Shown piece after piece: positions 49,332-58,212 of a DNA stretch of 64,000 nt. Numbering within the stretch: position 1 is the stretch's first letter; each line of letters begins with the position of its first letter. Source of the stretch: Halobacillus hunanensis (GTDB taxonomy: Bacteria; Bacillota; Bacilli; Bacillales; Halobacillaceae); the NCBI RefSeq assembly GCF_900166655.1, contig NZ_FVZB01000005.1, positions 811,001-875,000 on the forward strand, given 5' to 3'. The translations under genes were made by a program, and so were the position numbers. Under the pieces are notes generated by a model. It searched no databases. It worked only from the letters and a program-made list of their open reading frames with translations, and was not told where the DNA came from.

Positions 49332-50085
49332 AACTATTTTAGCCGTAAAAAAACAAGAGATTGAACGAATGTATTTGCCAGAGGAGGCAGATGTATCGAA
49401 ATATTCTTTCTATCAATCTTTGAAACAATCACCTTATACGGCTGGTTTAATTGCTGAGGTGAAGAAGGCATCCCCGTCAAAAGGAATTATTCGGGAGGAT
49501 TTTAATCACGTGATGGTAGGAAAACAGTACTCTGATGCTGGAGTGCAGGCGATTTCAGTGCTGACAGATCAACACTTTTTCCAGGGGCATCGTGATTTCT
49601 TAACAGATATTAAGAAGTTTGTGGATGTGCCGGTCATGAGGAAGGATTTCATTATCGATCCCGTGCAGGTGGCAGAAAGTCAGCTGATTGGTGCGGATGC
49701 GATTTTGCTAATTGGAGAAGCCCTCGAAGCGGGCAAACTGCATGAGCTGTATTTACAGGCCTATGAAGCGGGACTTGAAGTGCTCGTTGAGGTACACAGT
49801 GAGGAGACGCTTGAAGGGGTGTTAAAGGAATTCACCCCGGAGATTATTGGGATTAATAACCGTAATCTGCATACGTTTGAGACGACGCTTGAGCAGACAA
49901 AACAAATAGCAAAGTTGGTTCCGAATGATTGTTTACTCGTTTCGGAGAGTGGAATCTTTACTTATGATGATATTGAGCAGGTTGCAGGATACGGCGCAGA
50001 AGCTGTGCTAGTAGGAGAATCGTTAATGCGTCAGGCCAATATTAAACAGGCAGTTAGCCAATTAATGAAAGGGGTGAATGTGTGA
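49324..50085 (+). CDS. trpC: Indole-3-glycerol phosphate synthase
   Basis: A 253-aa TIM-barrel enzyme. Catalytic lysines lie in IAEVKKASPSKGII (near 46) and VPVMRKDFIID (near 107). The Glu/Asn/Ser pocket is in GINNRNLHTFE and VSESGIFTYDD. It is a separate protein from trpF, as is usual in Bacillus, and is embedded in the operon by overlaps at both ends. Confidence 0.95.
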   Translation: MLETILAVKKQEIERMYLPEEADVSKYSFYQSLKQSPYTAGLIAEVKKASPSKGIIREDFNHVMVGKQYSDAGVQAISVLTDQHFFQGHRDFLTDIKKFVDVPVMRKDFIIDPVQVAESQLIGADAILLIGEALEAGKLHELYLQAYEAGLEVLVEVHSEETLEGVLKEFTPEIIGINNRNLHTFETTLEQTKQIAKLVPNDCLLVSESGIFTYDDIEQVAGYGAEAVLVGESLMRQANIKQAVSQLMKGVNV

Positions 50086-50747
50086 TGCTTGAACCGTTAG
50101 TGAAATTGTGCGGCAATCGATCCTTAAGTGATGTGCAGAAGACGGCTTCTTCATCAGCGACTCACCTCGGATTTATATTTGTAAATAGTACGAAGCGCTA
50201 TGTGCGTCCTGAGCAGGTAGGCAAGTGGATTAGAAAAGTTCGCCCTCAGCAAAAACTTGTCGGTGTTTTTGTAGAGCCTTCCATGGAACAGTTGGATGAA
50301 GTGTTAGCTTTTGCCCCATTGGATGTAATTCAACTTCATGGTAATGAAACGGTATCCGATATTTTGAAAATTAAAGAATCGTTCGACCTGCCTGTATGGA
50401 AGGTTATCCACCATCAGGAAAACGCCTTAGAGCAAATGGAGCTCTTTAAAGGTGTAGTGGATGGATACGTGATCGATTCGAAGGTGGCTGGAGCCTATGG
50501 AGGCACGGGGATTCGTTTTGACTGGGAGGCCGTTGAAAGCTATCTTGAGGCTGCAAATGCCCAAAACGTATCCTGTCTTATAGCAGGCGGGATTAATCCA
50601 GATAATATTGAACAGTTAATGGAGAAACAACTAGATGGAATCGATGTATCAAGTGGAATTGAAACAGATGAACAGAAGGATATTAATAAAATTCAAGCCG
50701 TGATGAAAGAGGTGGAACGTCATGTTGCAAGTGTTTCCGGACGTTAA
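50085..50747 (+). CDS. trpF: Phosphoribosylanthranilate isomerase
   Basis: A 220-aa TIM-barrel isomerase. ATG 50085 overlaps the trpC stop (TGATG) and has GGGGTG 8 nt upstream. The catalytic cysteine is Cys8 (VKLCGN) and the general-acid aspartate is in [28 protein letters not shown] replaces the commoner FVN stretch without affecting the active site. Confidence 0.93.
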   Translation: MLEPLVKLCGNRSLSDVQKTASSSATHLGFIFVNSTKRYVRPEQVGKWIRKVRPQQKLVGVFVEPSMEQLDEVLAFAPLDVIQLHGNETVSDILKIKESFDLPVWKVIHHQENALEQMELFKGVVDGYVIDSKVAGAYGGTGIRFDWEAVESYLEAANAQNVSCLIAGGINPDNIEQLMEKQLDGIDVSSGIETDEQKDINKIQAVMKEVERHVASVSGR

Positions 50748-51915
50748 AGGTCGATTTGGAGATTTTGGAGGGAAATATGTTCCTGAAACGTTAATGGGAC
50801 CGCTGCAGGAACTGGAGGAAGAATTAAATAAAGCGATGGATGATCCAGCTTTTTTGCAGGAGTATCATGATGTGTTGAAGGAATACGCCGGTCGGCCGAC
50901 CTCATTAAGTTTTGCTGATCAAATGACGGAACATTTAGGCGGAGCGAAAATTTATCTAAAAAGAGAGGATTTGAACCATACCGGGGCCCATAAAATGAAT
51001 AATGCAATTGGCCAGGCATTGCTTGCTAAACGGATGGGGAAAAAGAGAATCCTTGCTGAAACGGGAGCTGGTCAGCATGGTGTAGCAGCTGCGACCGTTG
51101 CAGCTAAGTTCGGCCTTGAATGCCAGGTTTTTATGGGGGAAGAAGATATTCGCCGTCAGGAGTTAAATGTGTTCCGCATGAAATTACTCGGTGCGAAGGT
51201 CACTCCGGTTTCCAGCGGAAATGGTACGTTGAAGGATGCAACTAACGAAGCGATCCGGTACTGGGTGGCGAACTGTGAAGACCATTTCTATCTGATTGGA
51301 TCTGTGGTGGGACCACACCCTTATCCGAAAATGGTCAGAGATTTTCAGCGTGTAATTGGTGATGAATCAAAACTGCAATTTCTAGAAGTTGAACCGGAGC
51401 TTCCTGACCGGATTTATGCGTGTGTCGGAGGAGGAAGTAATGCGATGGGCATGTTTTATCCATTTCTAGAGGATGCTTCTGAACTGATCGGGGTGGAAGC
51501 AGCCGGTAAGGGAGTCGATACTCGTGAACACGCTGCAACGTTGACGAAAGGTAATCCAGGTGTCATACACGGTTCACTAACGTATTTAATGCAAGATGCA
51601 AATGGGCAAATCACTGAACCTTATTCGATCTCTGCAGGGCTAGATTATCCAGGCATTGGCCCAGAACACGCTCACCTCTTCCAAACAAAGCGTGTCAGAT
51701 ATGAGTCGATTACTGATCAAGAGGCACTCCATGCGTTGAAGCTTTTGACAGAACAAGAAGGGATTATTCCAGCGATTGAAAGCGCCCATGCGCTGGCCCA
51801 GGCTTTTAAAGAAGCAGGAAATATGAGCTCCGATCAAACGATCCTGATCAATCTATCAGGACGTGGAGATAAAGATATGGCCACATTAATGCAGCATTTT
51901 CAGGAGGAGGAGTAA
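50722..51915 (+). CDS. trpB: Tryptophan synthase beta subunit
   Basis: A 397-aa PLP enzyme condensing indole with serine. The PLP lysine is Lys91 in [10 protein letters not shown], and the phosphate loop is [21 protein letters not shown] is the indole/COMM region. It overlaps trpF by 26 bp and has AGAGGTGG before its ATG. TrpB1-type, with the N-terminus needed to contact TrpA. Confidence 0.95.
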   Translation: MLQVFPDVKGRFGDFGGKYVPETLMGPLQELEEELNKAMDDPAFLQEYHDVLKEYAGRPTSLSFADQMTEHLGGAKIYLKREDLNHTGAHKMNNAIGQALLAKRMGKKRILAETGAGQHGVAAATVAAKFGLECQVFMGEEDIRRQELNVFRMKLLGAKVTPVSSGNGTLKDATNEAIRYWVANCEDHFYLIGSVVGPHPYPKMVRDFQRVIGDESKLQFLEVEPELPDRIYACVGGGSNAMGMFYPFLEDASELIGVEAAGKGVDTREHAATLTKGNPGVIHGSLTYLMQDANGQITEPYSISAGLDYPGIGPEHAHLFQTKRVRYESITDQEALHALKLLTEQEGIIPAIESAHALAQAFKEAGNMSSDQTILINLSGRGDKDMATLMQHFQEEE

Positions 51916-51916
51916 C

Positions 51917-52717
51917 ATGCTCACGAAAACATCTTTCCAGGGAAAACTAACGAAAACCGAAGATTTGTTTATTCCTTTTATTGTAGCGGGCGATCCAACA
52001 CCAGAACTTACGATTGAATTTGCGCTGCGATTACAAGAAGCGGGGGCAGATGTTCTTGAGCTTGGCATTCCTTATTCAGATCCACTGGCAGATGGACCGA
52101 CGATCCAGCGTGCTGCCCAACGTGCCTTGAAAAATGAGATGTCGTTGACGAAAGCCATTGAACTTGTACCTGAAATGCGCCGGGCTGGCTTGCAAATACC
52201 CGTCGTTATTTTCACCTATTATAACCCCGTGATGCAGCTGGGCTACGACCGATTCTTTGAACTGCTTGATGCAAACGGGGCCGAAGGGGTGCTGATCCCT
52301 GATTTACCATTTGAAGAAAGTGAAGGCATTCGTAAGCTGGCTTCTGACCGAAATGTTGAATTTATCTCACTCGTCGCCCCAAATTCAGACAAACGAATCA
52401 AACAAATTGCCGAACACGCGAATGGGTTTCTCTATTGTGTCTCCACACTTGGTGTGACAGGGGAACGCAACGAAATGTCTCCAGACGTCATCACTTTTAT
52501 TAAAAAAGTAAAAGAACACAGTTCTGTACCTGTTGCGGTAGGATTCGGGATTTCGACAAATGATCACGTCAACTTGGTACGCGAACACGCAGACGGTGTT
52601 ATTATCGGGAGTAAAATTATTCGCTTGATTGAAGAAGAACTCGAAGCATTTAAGAGTGGAAATGAGGCAGATGCTCTTGAACGCTTCTACAAGAGTGTCC
52701 ATGAGCTTATAAAATAG
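51917..52717 (+). CDS. trpA: Tryptophan synthase alpha subunit
   Basis: A 266-aa TIM-barrel lyase that releases indole. The catalytic Glu lies in ADVLELGIPYSDPLADGP (near 47) and Asp in IPDLPFEES. The phosphate site is GFGIST followed by GVIIGSKII. It begins 1 bp after trpB, with GGAGGAGGAG before the ATG. Confidence 0.95.
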   Translation: MLTKTSFQGKLTKTEDLFIPFIVAGDPTPELTIEFALRLQEAGADVLELGIPYSDPLADGPTIQRAAQRALKNEMSLTKAIELVPEMRRAGLQIPVVIFTYYNPVMQLGYDRFFELLDANGAEGVLIPDLPFEESEGIRKLASDRNVEFISLVAPNSDKRIKQIAEHANGFLYCVSTLGVTGERNEMSPDVITFIKKVKEHSSVPVAVGFGISTNDHVNLVREHADGVIIGSKIIRLIEEELEAFKSGNEADALERFYKSVHELIK

Positions 52718-52750
52718 GATTAGAAGCTGAGCATAGAGGAGTTGAGCAGA

Positions 52751-53335
52751 GTGATATATATGATCGATCACTATGATTCCTTTACCTACAACATTGTTCA
52801 GTATTTAGGCGAACTAGGTGAAGAGATCATTGTCCGGCGTAATGATCAGGTGAGTATAACGGAAATAGAGCAATTACAGCCAGACTTGTTATTGTTGTCA
52901 CCAGGTCCATGTTCCCCTGATGAGACAGGGCTCACGATGGAAATCATTGAGCATTTTAAAGAAGAGGTACCGATCTTTGGAGTATGTCTTGGTCATCAAG
53001 CGATTGCTCAAAGTTTTGGCGGAAATGTGGTTCGAGCTGATCAACTTATGCACGGAAAGTCTTCACAAATCCATCATGATGCCCAAGGTATTTTTGAAGG
53101 ACTGAGTAATCCAATGGAAGCCATGCGTTACCATTCTTTAATCGTGGATCTCGATGGGTTACCAGAGTGCTTTGAAGTGACAGCTGCAACAGTCGAAGGA
53201 GAAATCATGGGGCTCCGGCATGTAAGTCTGCCGATAGAAGGGGTGCAATTTCACCCGGAATCAATTGGAACTGGGGATGGAAAGCAATTGCTGAAAAATT
53301 TATTAAAACAACGAATAAAAGCTTTTATTTCTTGA
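52751..53335 (+). CDS. trpG: Glutamine amidotransferase (TrpG/PabA)
   Basis: Class I glutamine amidotransferase of 194 aa. The triad is Cys79 (FGVCLGHQAIA), His168 and Glu170 (VQFHPESIGTG). It starts at GTG 52751, behind AGAGGAG at 9 nt; TTG 52742 abuts that site and is rejected. It lies 33 bp after trpA and before the operon terminator. In B. subtilis the shared TrpG/PabA is in the folate operon, so this placement puts it under trp control. Confidence 0.88.
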   Translation: MIYMIDHYDSFTYNIVQYLGELGEEIIVRRNDQVSITEIEQLQPDLLLLSPGPCSPDETGLTMEIIEHFKEEVPIFGVCLGHQAIAQSFGGNVVRADQLMHGKSSQIHHDAQGIFEGLSNPMEAMRYHSLIVDLDGLPECFEVTAATVEGEIMGLRHVSLPIEGVQFHPESIGTGDGKQLLKNLLKQRIKAFIS

Positions 53336-53340
53336 AAAAT

Positions 53341-53378
53341 AAAGCCTGCTGATAAACAAATGTCAGCAGGCTTTTGTA
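53341..53378 (+). terminator. Terminator of the trp operon
   Basis: Twelve-bp stem AAAGCCTGCTGA / TCAGCAGGCTTT (53341-53352 / 53363-53374) followed by TGTAGG. Confidence 0.75.
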
Positions 53379-53695
53379 GGTATTTAGGCTCATTTTACAA
53401 GGTTGTATTTAGCTGTCCGATGACCATTTGTTTAAAGTTTCGCAATAATAATGCAATTCTCCTAAGCTATGTCATAGAGGTAATAAGTAAGTTTGTGAAA
53501 AAGTTACATACTTGATAATCGCGACAAATAAGCAGTCTTTTATAAAAATATTGCTATTTTCACAATGTGTAAGATTGTGTTAGGTTAGATAACGTTGTGT
53601 CAACGAGCTCGTATAACACATTGAAATTGGGAAAAAATAGTCTAGACGTATTTGAAGTGAATTTATTTCTTATTCTTAGGAGTTGAGTATGTAGT
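53379..53695. other. Upstream region of the symporter gene
   Basis: About 317 bp, A/T-rich, with a short palindrome CGTTG-TGT-CAACG (53593-53605). I see no -35/-10 pair I would defend and no ORF with a ribosome site. Confidence 0.45.
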
Positions 53696-55108
53696 ATGGA
53701 ATTGCAAAATGATCCGACTTTACTTTGGTTTATCGGACTTTATGCCGTCGTTATGGTCGGTATTGGAATATTTACATCCAAAAAGGTGTCAGGAAGTGAA
53801 GACTTCGTTCTGGCCGGAAAGAGTTTAGGACCTTTCGTACTAATGGGGACATTGCTAGCTACATGGACAGGCAGCGGTAGTATTTCCGGCGGGGAGACCT
53901 CAATGGCCTTCAGTTACGGAATTTGGCCTGCATTAATGCTGATGCTTCCTACGTTATTAGGTATTATTGTCCTCTATGTCATTGCACCAAAAATCCGCGA
54001 ATTCGGTAAATTTACAGTATCAGGCATTCTGCAGGCGAAATATGGCCGTAAGTCCCGGAATATAGCAAGTGTCATTATTATCCTTGCCTATGTGGGAATT
54101 GTGTCTTATCAGATGAAAGGGTTTGGCTTTATATTGAATCTGACCACAGGCATGTCTGTTGGATTAGGGACACTGCTTGGCGGGATCATGATTATCTTTT
54201 TAGCCATGATCGGCGGTTTACGTTCTGTATCTCAAACTGATGCGATTAGCGGCTTTTTAATGGTCGGCGGACTCATCATTACGGTACCAACGATTATTGC
54301 AGTCGCAGGCGGTTGGGGAGACATCGTTGCCAACGTCCCAGAGTCCCATATGACAGCGACTGGTGGTTTAACAACCATCCAGCTTATGGGGTACCTGCTT
54401 CCATCACTTTTCCTACTATTAGGTGACCAAAATATGTATCAGCGTCTTGCCTCATCAAAAGGCGACAGCTCGGCTAAAAAGGGCCAAATCGGCTGGCTGA
54501 TTGCTATGATTGTCATTTCACCATCGATTTCTATTATCGCCTTTGCTTCTCGCTCAATCTTTCCAGATATTGATCCTGGAATGGCCTTAATGGCAACAAC
54601 GCTTGCTATGCCGACAGTGCTTGGCGGGATCTTACTTGCTTCAGCAGCATCCTTTATCATTACGACAGGTAACTCATACCTGCTATCTGCAGCGACCAAC
54701 TTGACGTATGATATTTATGGGAATTATGTCGATAAGGAAGCCTCAGACAAAAAGTTATTAGGGATGACACGTCTATTCATCGTTATCCTGGGTGTACTTT
54801 CTTATCTGCTGATCAGCTATTTCCCAACTGTACTCAGCGTACAAATGTATGCATATACCGTTTATGGGGCCGGTTTAACACCAGCATTGCTCGCTGTCTT
54901 CTTCTGGAAACGCGTGAATGCCGCCGGCGGTATCTCTTCCATGCTTTCAGGTGTTGTGGCCACACTAGTATGGGAACTGATTTTACAAAAACCTTTCGAC
55001 ATCAATAGTGTTGTGATCGCTGTTCCGATTGCTGTTATTGTCTTGATCGTTGTCACACTGATGACGACAAATGGCAATGGACAGAGTCGTGAACCAGCGA
55101 ATGCTTAA
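53696..55108 (+). CDS. Sodium:solute symporter (SSS family)
   Basis: A 470-aa membrane protein with about thirteen hydrophobic segments. Family features include SEDFVLAGKSLGPFVLMGTL near residues 33-52, WTGSGSISGGETSMAFSYGI, and the GGLRSVSQTDAISGFLMVGG signature near 180-200. It is a Na+-coupled importer of an organic solute (amino acid, carboxylate or osmolyte); the substrate cannot be read from sequence. It stands as a single gene with its own terminator. Confidence 0.85.
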   Translation: MELQNDPTLLWFIGLYAVVMVGIGIFTSKKVSGSEDFVLAGKSLGPFVLMGTLLATWTGSGSISGGETSMAFSYGIWPALMLMLPTLLGIIVLYVIAPKIREFGKFTVSGILQAKYGRKSRNIASVIIILAYVGIVSYQMKGFGFILNLTTGMSVGLGTLLGGIMIIFLAMIGGLRSVSQTDAISGFLMVGGLIITVPTIIAVAGGWGDIVANVPESHMTATGGLTTIQLMGYLLPSLFLLLGDQNMYQRLASSKGDSSAKKGQIGWLIAMIVISPSISIIAFASRSIFPDIDPGMALMATTLAMPTVLGGILLASAASFIITTGNSYLLSAATNLTYDIYGNYVDKEASDKKLLGMTRLFIVILGVLSYLLISYFPTVLSVQMYAYTVYGAGLTPALLAVFFWKRVNAAGGISSMLSGVVATLVWELILQKPFDINSVVIAVPIAVIVLIVVTLMTTNGNGQSREPANA

Positions 55109-55117
55109 TAAGGAATG

Positions 55118-55158
55118 TATAAGCCTCTCTATAGTCGTAGGGAGGCTTATATTTTTAT
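55118..55158 (+). terminator. Terminator after the symporter gene
   Basis: ATAAGCCTC / GAGGCTTAT-based stem (55119-55130 / 55140-55150) followed by ATTTTTAT. Confidence 0.75.
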
Positions 55159-55279
55159 GAAATATGCAATTATGGTTTGACTTCGTGCAATTAAGTTGAG
55201 ATTTGTGCAATTATTTTTTTGAGGAAAAGTATTGATTACATAAAGTGAAAACGATATAATGATTATTGTCGATTCAGAC

Positions 55280-55352
55280 GGGGCATTAGCTCAGCTGGGA
55301 GAGCGCTACACTGGCAGTGTAGAGGTCAGCGGTTCGAGCCCGCTATGCTCCA
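55280..55352 (+). tRNA. tRNA-Ala (GGC)
   Basis: A complete 73-nt cloverleaf. Acceptor GGGGCAT / ATGCTCC (one G-T), D arm GCTC / GAGC, anticodon stem CTACA / TGTAG with loop CTGGCAG (anticodon GGC, reading GCC/GCU), T arm AGCGG-TTCGAGC-CCGCT, discriminator A. CCA is not encoded. Its terminator palindrome follows at 55361-55380 and has been split by an insertion sequence. Confidence 0.95.
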
Positions 55353-55360
55353 TTACTTAA

Positions 55361-55380
55361 ACCCTTGCTATAGCAAGGGT
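55361..55380. repeat. Left target duplication: tRNA terminator palindrome
   Basis: ACCCTTGCTATAGCAAGGGT, a perfect 20-bp palindrome, repeated exactly at 57045-57064 on the other side of the IS element. Confidence 0.85.
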
Positions 55381-55416
55381 CAGGCTGTCGAGAAAGTCTC
55401 GACAGCCTGATTTTTT
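55380..55416 (+). terminator. Hairpin at the IS left end
   Basis: Perfect 14-bp stem TCAGGCTGTCGAGA / TCTCGACAGCCTGA (55380-55393 / 55397-55410), loop AAG, T6. It would stop tRNA-Ala read-through into the transposase. Confidence 0.7.
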
Positions 55417-55487
55417 CTGATTTCTTTTATTTTTCACCGCTCTCATTTGTTATCCTATTGATAAGAATCTATTTAGGCGGTGATCTT

Positions 55488-56840
55488 TTGTTTCAGTCAA
55501 GAAAAGAACGACAAAATGAAATGGAAATCGTAACGATTGAAGAGCTTGTCCCGGAAAATCACTTACTCCGTAAGATTGACCAATACATAGATTTCTCCTT
55601 TATCCCCGAAAAAGTACGTCCCTTCTATTCTGAAGATAATGGTCGTCCATCTCTGGATCCCCTTGTATTATTCAAAATGATGTTCATCGGTTATTTTTAT
55701 GGCATACGTTCCGAACGTGAGTTAGAACGACAAATTCAGACCAATGTGGCTTACCGATGGTTCTTGGGGTTGAACCTAACGGACGCTGTCCCTCATCATT
55801 CGACGATCAGCTGGAATCGCAGAACACGTTTTAAAGAGACCGATATCTTTCAAGAGGTCTTTGATGAAATCGTGCTTCAGGCCATGAACCACCGCATGGT
55901 GGCAGGGCGTGTGCTTTTCACAGATTCGACTCATTTGAAAGCGAACGCCAATAAGAAAAAGTTCTCCAAACAAGAAGTTCACGTAGAAACAGCTGACTAT
56001 ATCGAAGAGTTGAATGAAGCTGTCCTTGAGGATCGGGTGGATCACGGAAAAAAGCCCCTCAAAGAAAAAGAGGAGGTGAAGAAAACCAAAGAAGTTAAAA
56101 TCAGTGATACCGATCCGGAAAGTGGATATTTGTATCGGGAAAATAAGCCGGAAGGGTTCTTTTATCTCGATCATCGTACGACGGACCTGAAGTACAACAT
56201 CATCACGGATGTCCATGTCACACCAGGCAACATTCATGATTCCAAGCCTTATTTACAACGTTTAGACCGTCAAATCGAACGATTCGGATTTGATGTTGAA
56301 GCTGTTGGTTTAGATGCCGGATACTTGACCAATCCCATTTGTCACGGCCTCGCTCAAAGAGATGTATTTGGAGTTATTGCCCACCGTCGATTTCAAAAGA
56401 GGAAAGGATTTCTAGCTAAATGGAAATACAAATATGATGAAGATCGTGATATGTATGTTTGCCCACAAGGTGAAGAACTGATGTATGCTACCACAGATCG
56501 TGATGGATATCGCCATTACAAATCTGATCCTGCCCGGTGTAAGGAATGTCCTCTTCTCGCTCAGTGCACCCAAAATCAAAAGCATCAGAAAACGATCACA
56601 CGCCATGTGTGGGAAGACGACAAAGAGCAGGTTCGGTTGAACCGCCTTTCCAATGAAGGAAAGTGGATCTACCGTATGAGAAAAGAGAAAGTCGAGCGTA
56701 GCTTCGCAGATTCAAAAGAACTGCATGGGCTGCGTTATTGCCGCTTGCGTGGAAAAGAGAAAGTGAAGGAACAGGCGCTGATGACGGCTGCCTGTCAGAA
56801 CATGAAAAAGATTGTCCTCCATCTAGCCAGGGTGAGCTAG
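55488..56840 (+). CDS. IS1182-family transposase
   Basis: A 450-aa DDE transposase. The likely start is TTG 55488 behind AGGCGGTG; an upstream TTG at 55458 has no ribosome site. The N-terminal DNA-binding region includes [20 protein letters not shown]. The catalytic triad is Asp146 ([11 protein letters not shown]), Asp276 (GLDAGYLTN) and Glu403 ([15 protein letters not shown]). Cysteines in CPQGE and [10 protein letters not shown] form a probable zinc-binding insert. The reading frame is intact, so the element may be active. Confidence 0.92.
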   Translation: MFQSRKERQNEMEIVTIEELVPENHLLRKIDQYIDFSFIPEKVRPFYSEDNGRPSLDPLVLFKMMFIGYFYGIRSERELERQIQTNVAYRWFLGLNLTDAVPHHSTISWNRRTRFKETDIFQEVFDEIVLQAMNHRMVAGRVLFTDSTHLKANANKKKFSKQEVHVETADYIEELNEAVLEDRVDHGKKPLKEKEEVKKTKEVKISDTDPESGYLYRENKPEGFFYLDHRTTDLKYNIITDVHVTPGNIHDSKPYLQRLDRQIERFGFDVEAVGLDAGYLTNPICHGLAQRDVFGVIAHRRFQKRKGFLAKWKYKYDEDRDMYVCPQGEELMYATTDRDGYRHYKSDPARCKECPLLAQCTQNQKHQKTITRHVWEDDKEQVRLNRLSNEGKWIYRMRKEKVERSFADSKELHGLRYCRLRGKEKVKEQALMTAACQNMKKIVLHLARVS

Positions 56841-56878
56841 GCGAAGGAGAGTCTTTTTCTATCTTAAAGAAATTCCAA

Positions 56879-56997
56879 GGAGCGAGTCCCCTTCCACTCC
56901 TGCGGAAGAACGAGTGAGCCGAGATCGCCGAGCGTGGGTTTCGCGAGGAAGCTCGGGCGCTCGTCCGCGGAAAGGGAAGGGGCTTTCGCTCCTGGCG
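56879..56997. repeat. GC-rich inverted repeat within the IS 3' region
   Basis: GGAGCGA-GT-CCCCTTCC at the left pairs with GGAAGGGG-CT-TTCGCTCC at the right. It surrounds CCGCGGAAAG-type sequence of the same family as the intergenic repeats at 28 and 35 kb. It lies between the transposase stop and the right IS end. Confidence 0.65.
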
Positions 56998-57044
56998 GCA
57001 AGAAAAAAAGCTTGTAGAAAAACACGGGGTTTCTCTACAAGCTG

Positions 57045-57069
57045 ACCCTTGCTATAGCAAGGGTTTTTC
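57045..57069 (+). repeat. Right target duplication with original T-run
   Basis: Second copy of the 20-bp palindrome (57045-57064) followed by TTTTC, the original 3' side of the tRNA-Ala terminator. Confidence 0.85.
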
Positions 57070-57443
57070 TTATGTCGCTGGGATAGGTATTATGCTGGGT
57101 ATTAACGTTGTAACCCGCTGAATTGCACGTACACTATTCTGCTGGGCAGAGAAGAAAGCCTTCATCAAGTCATTTATTTGATGAAGGCTTTTTCTAATGA
57201 ATTAGAGATTCTATTTTAACTCATTTGCTAAATGAACTGCTTTAGCCATATTAATCAAATTAAAGTTCAAGCGTTAAGAAATGGTTTATTCTCTTTCTGG
57301 TGGATCTTTCATTTCTGGATCAAGTTATTCAACGTGGTAGAGTCATTCGTACTATTTAACAGGACAATTATAAACAAGGACACAAGCAAAATGAATCAAC
57401 CTTAATATAAATATACTAAAAGTAAAAATAGGAGGTTAGTTTT
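57065..57443. other. Intergenic region before the collagen-like gene
   Basis: A 379-bp stretch. It holds a 14-bp perfect hairpin AAAGCCTTCATCAA / TTGATGAAGGCTTT (57155-57168 / 57178-57191, T5 after). A leftward frame at 57212-57274 could be the worn C-terminus of a transposase, but is too short to call. The rest is A/T-rich. Confidence 0.5.
57155..57193. terminator. Strong hairpin in the intergenic region
   Basis: Perfect 14-bp stem AAAGCCTTCATCAA / TTGATGAAGGCTTT with T5 to the right. The gene it once served is no longer recognisable. Confidence 0.6.
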
Positions 57444-58097
57444 TTGTCATATAACAAAAGAACAAACCACTGCTGTCCCCGTTGTAGTAGGAATCCTTGC
57501 TGTTGTTCTGTCCAAGGTCCAAGAGGGCCAAGAGGATTTCCTGGACCACAGGGGGACCCTGGGGCACCGGGACCCGCAGGACCACAGGGGAACCCAGGTG
57601 CATCGGGGCCTGCAGGGGCACAAGGAGAGCCTGGCCCCCCAGGACCTCAAGGGCCTCCGGGGCCGGGGGTAACACCAGTTTATGGTTCACTATCTACTGA
57701 GCCTGGGACCGGAAGTCCTGCTATAAGTGACACAAATGTTGACTTTGCAATAGTTGGTCCCTTTAGTGGAACAACACCAAATACTGCAGATGACTCTATT
57801 ACTGTGAATAGCCAGGGAGTATATACGGTTTCGTTTTCAACTGTAGTAAATGCGATAGGCCCAGAAGGATCATTTGCTAATGTTACTTTTAATCTCTCTA
57901 TAAACGGGACTCCTGATTTTTCAAAACAACTTGATTTTCAAACCCTTATTGCTACTAATGTTAATGAAGTCGATACATTATCAAGAACAGACCAATTAAT
58001 GTTAACTCAAGGTGATGTTATACGAGTTTTAATAAGATCTGCAAATGGTGATATTTTTTATGCAGATGGTGCATTGGTCGTAACAAAGGTTGCATAG
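57444..58097 (+). CDS. Collagen-like exosporium-type protein
   Basis: A 217-aa protein with a TTG start behind TAGGAGG. The Cys-rich head ([14 protein letters not shown], 8-21) is followed by 17 uninterrupted Gly-X-Y triplets (25-75), rich in GPQ, GPA and GEP. A beta-rich C-terminal domain of about 140 residues follows, with [18 protein letters not shown]-type strands resembling BclA/C1q-like heads. The layout matches spore-surface glycoproteins of the BclA type, though the cysteine head replaces the usual targeting leader. Local GC is raised by the triplets. A trimeric surface filament is the expected form; exosporium placement is inferred. Confidence 0.82.
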   Translation: MSYNKRTNHCCPRCSRNPCCCSVQGPRGPRGFPGPQGDPGAPGPAGPQGNPGASGPAGAQGEPGPPGPQGPPGPGVTPVYGSLSTEPGTGSPAISDTNVDFAIVGPFSGTTPNTADDSITVNSQGVYTVSFSTVVNAIGPEGSFANVTFNLSINGTPDFSKQLDFQTLIATNVNEVDTLSRTDQLMLTQGDVIRVLIRSANGDIFYADGALVVTKVA

Positions 58098-58212
58098 TTA
58101 AGTTTCTCACAAAAGAACGGTGTACTGCTTGTTGAAAAGGAAGGTTCTCGGAATCTGTTTTAGGCATGATGGATGAATCCTGAAATATATATAGCAGAAA
58201 GGGGGGGCTCTT

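Larger units (their letters stand above)
55381..57044 (+). mobile_element. IS1182-family insertion sequence
   Basis: A 1664-bp element bounded by imperfect 15-bp terminal inverted repeats, CAGGCTGTCGAGAAA (left) and CAGCTTGTAGAGAAA (right, reverse-complemented), 12 of 15 identical. Each end folds into its own hairpin. It encodes one intact DDE transposase. A flanking 20-bp direct duplication of the tRNA-Ala terminator palindrome marks the target site. The left-end hairpin followed by T6 (55380-55416) could itself terminate tRNA transcripts. Confidence 0.88.

Noticed and set aside
53480-53580. Rex-type operators (TTGTGA and TTCACAA half-sites)
   Set aside because: Halves are not arranged as the consensus palindrome.
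57212-57274. Transposase C-terminal remnant on the minus strand
   Set aside because: Only about 20 codons and no second motif; too short to support.
57381-57420. Sigma-K promoter before the collagen-like gene
   Set aside because: AATATACTA resembles a -10 but no AC -35 lies at proper spacing.
57436-57690. Minus-strand ORFs opposite the collagen-like repeats
   Set aside because: They arise from the repeated GC-rich Gly-X-Y codons.
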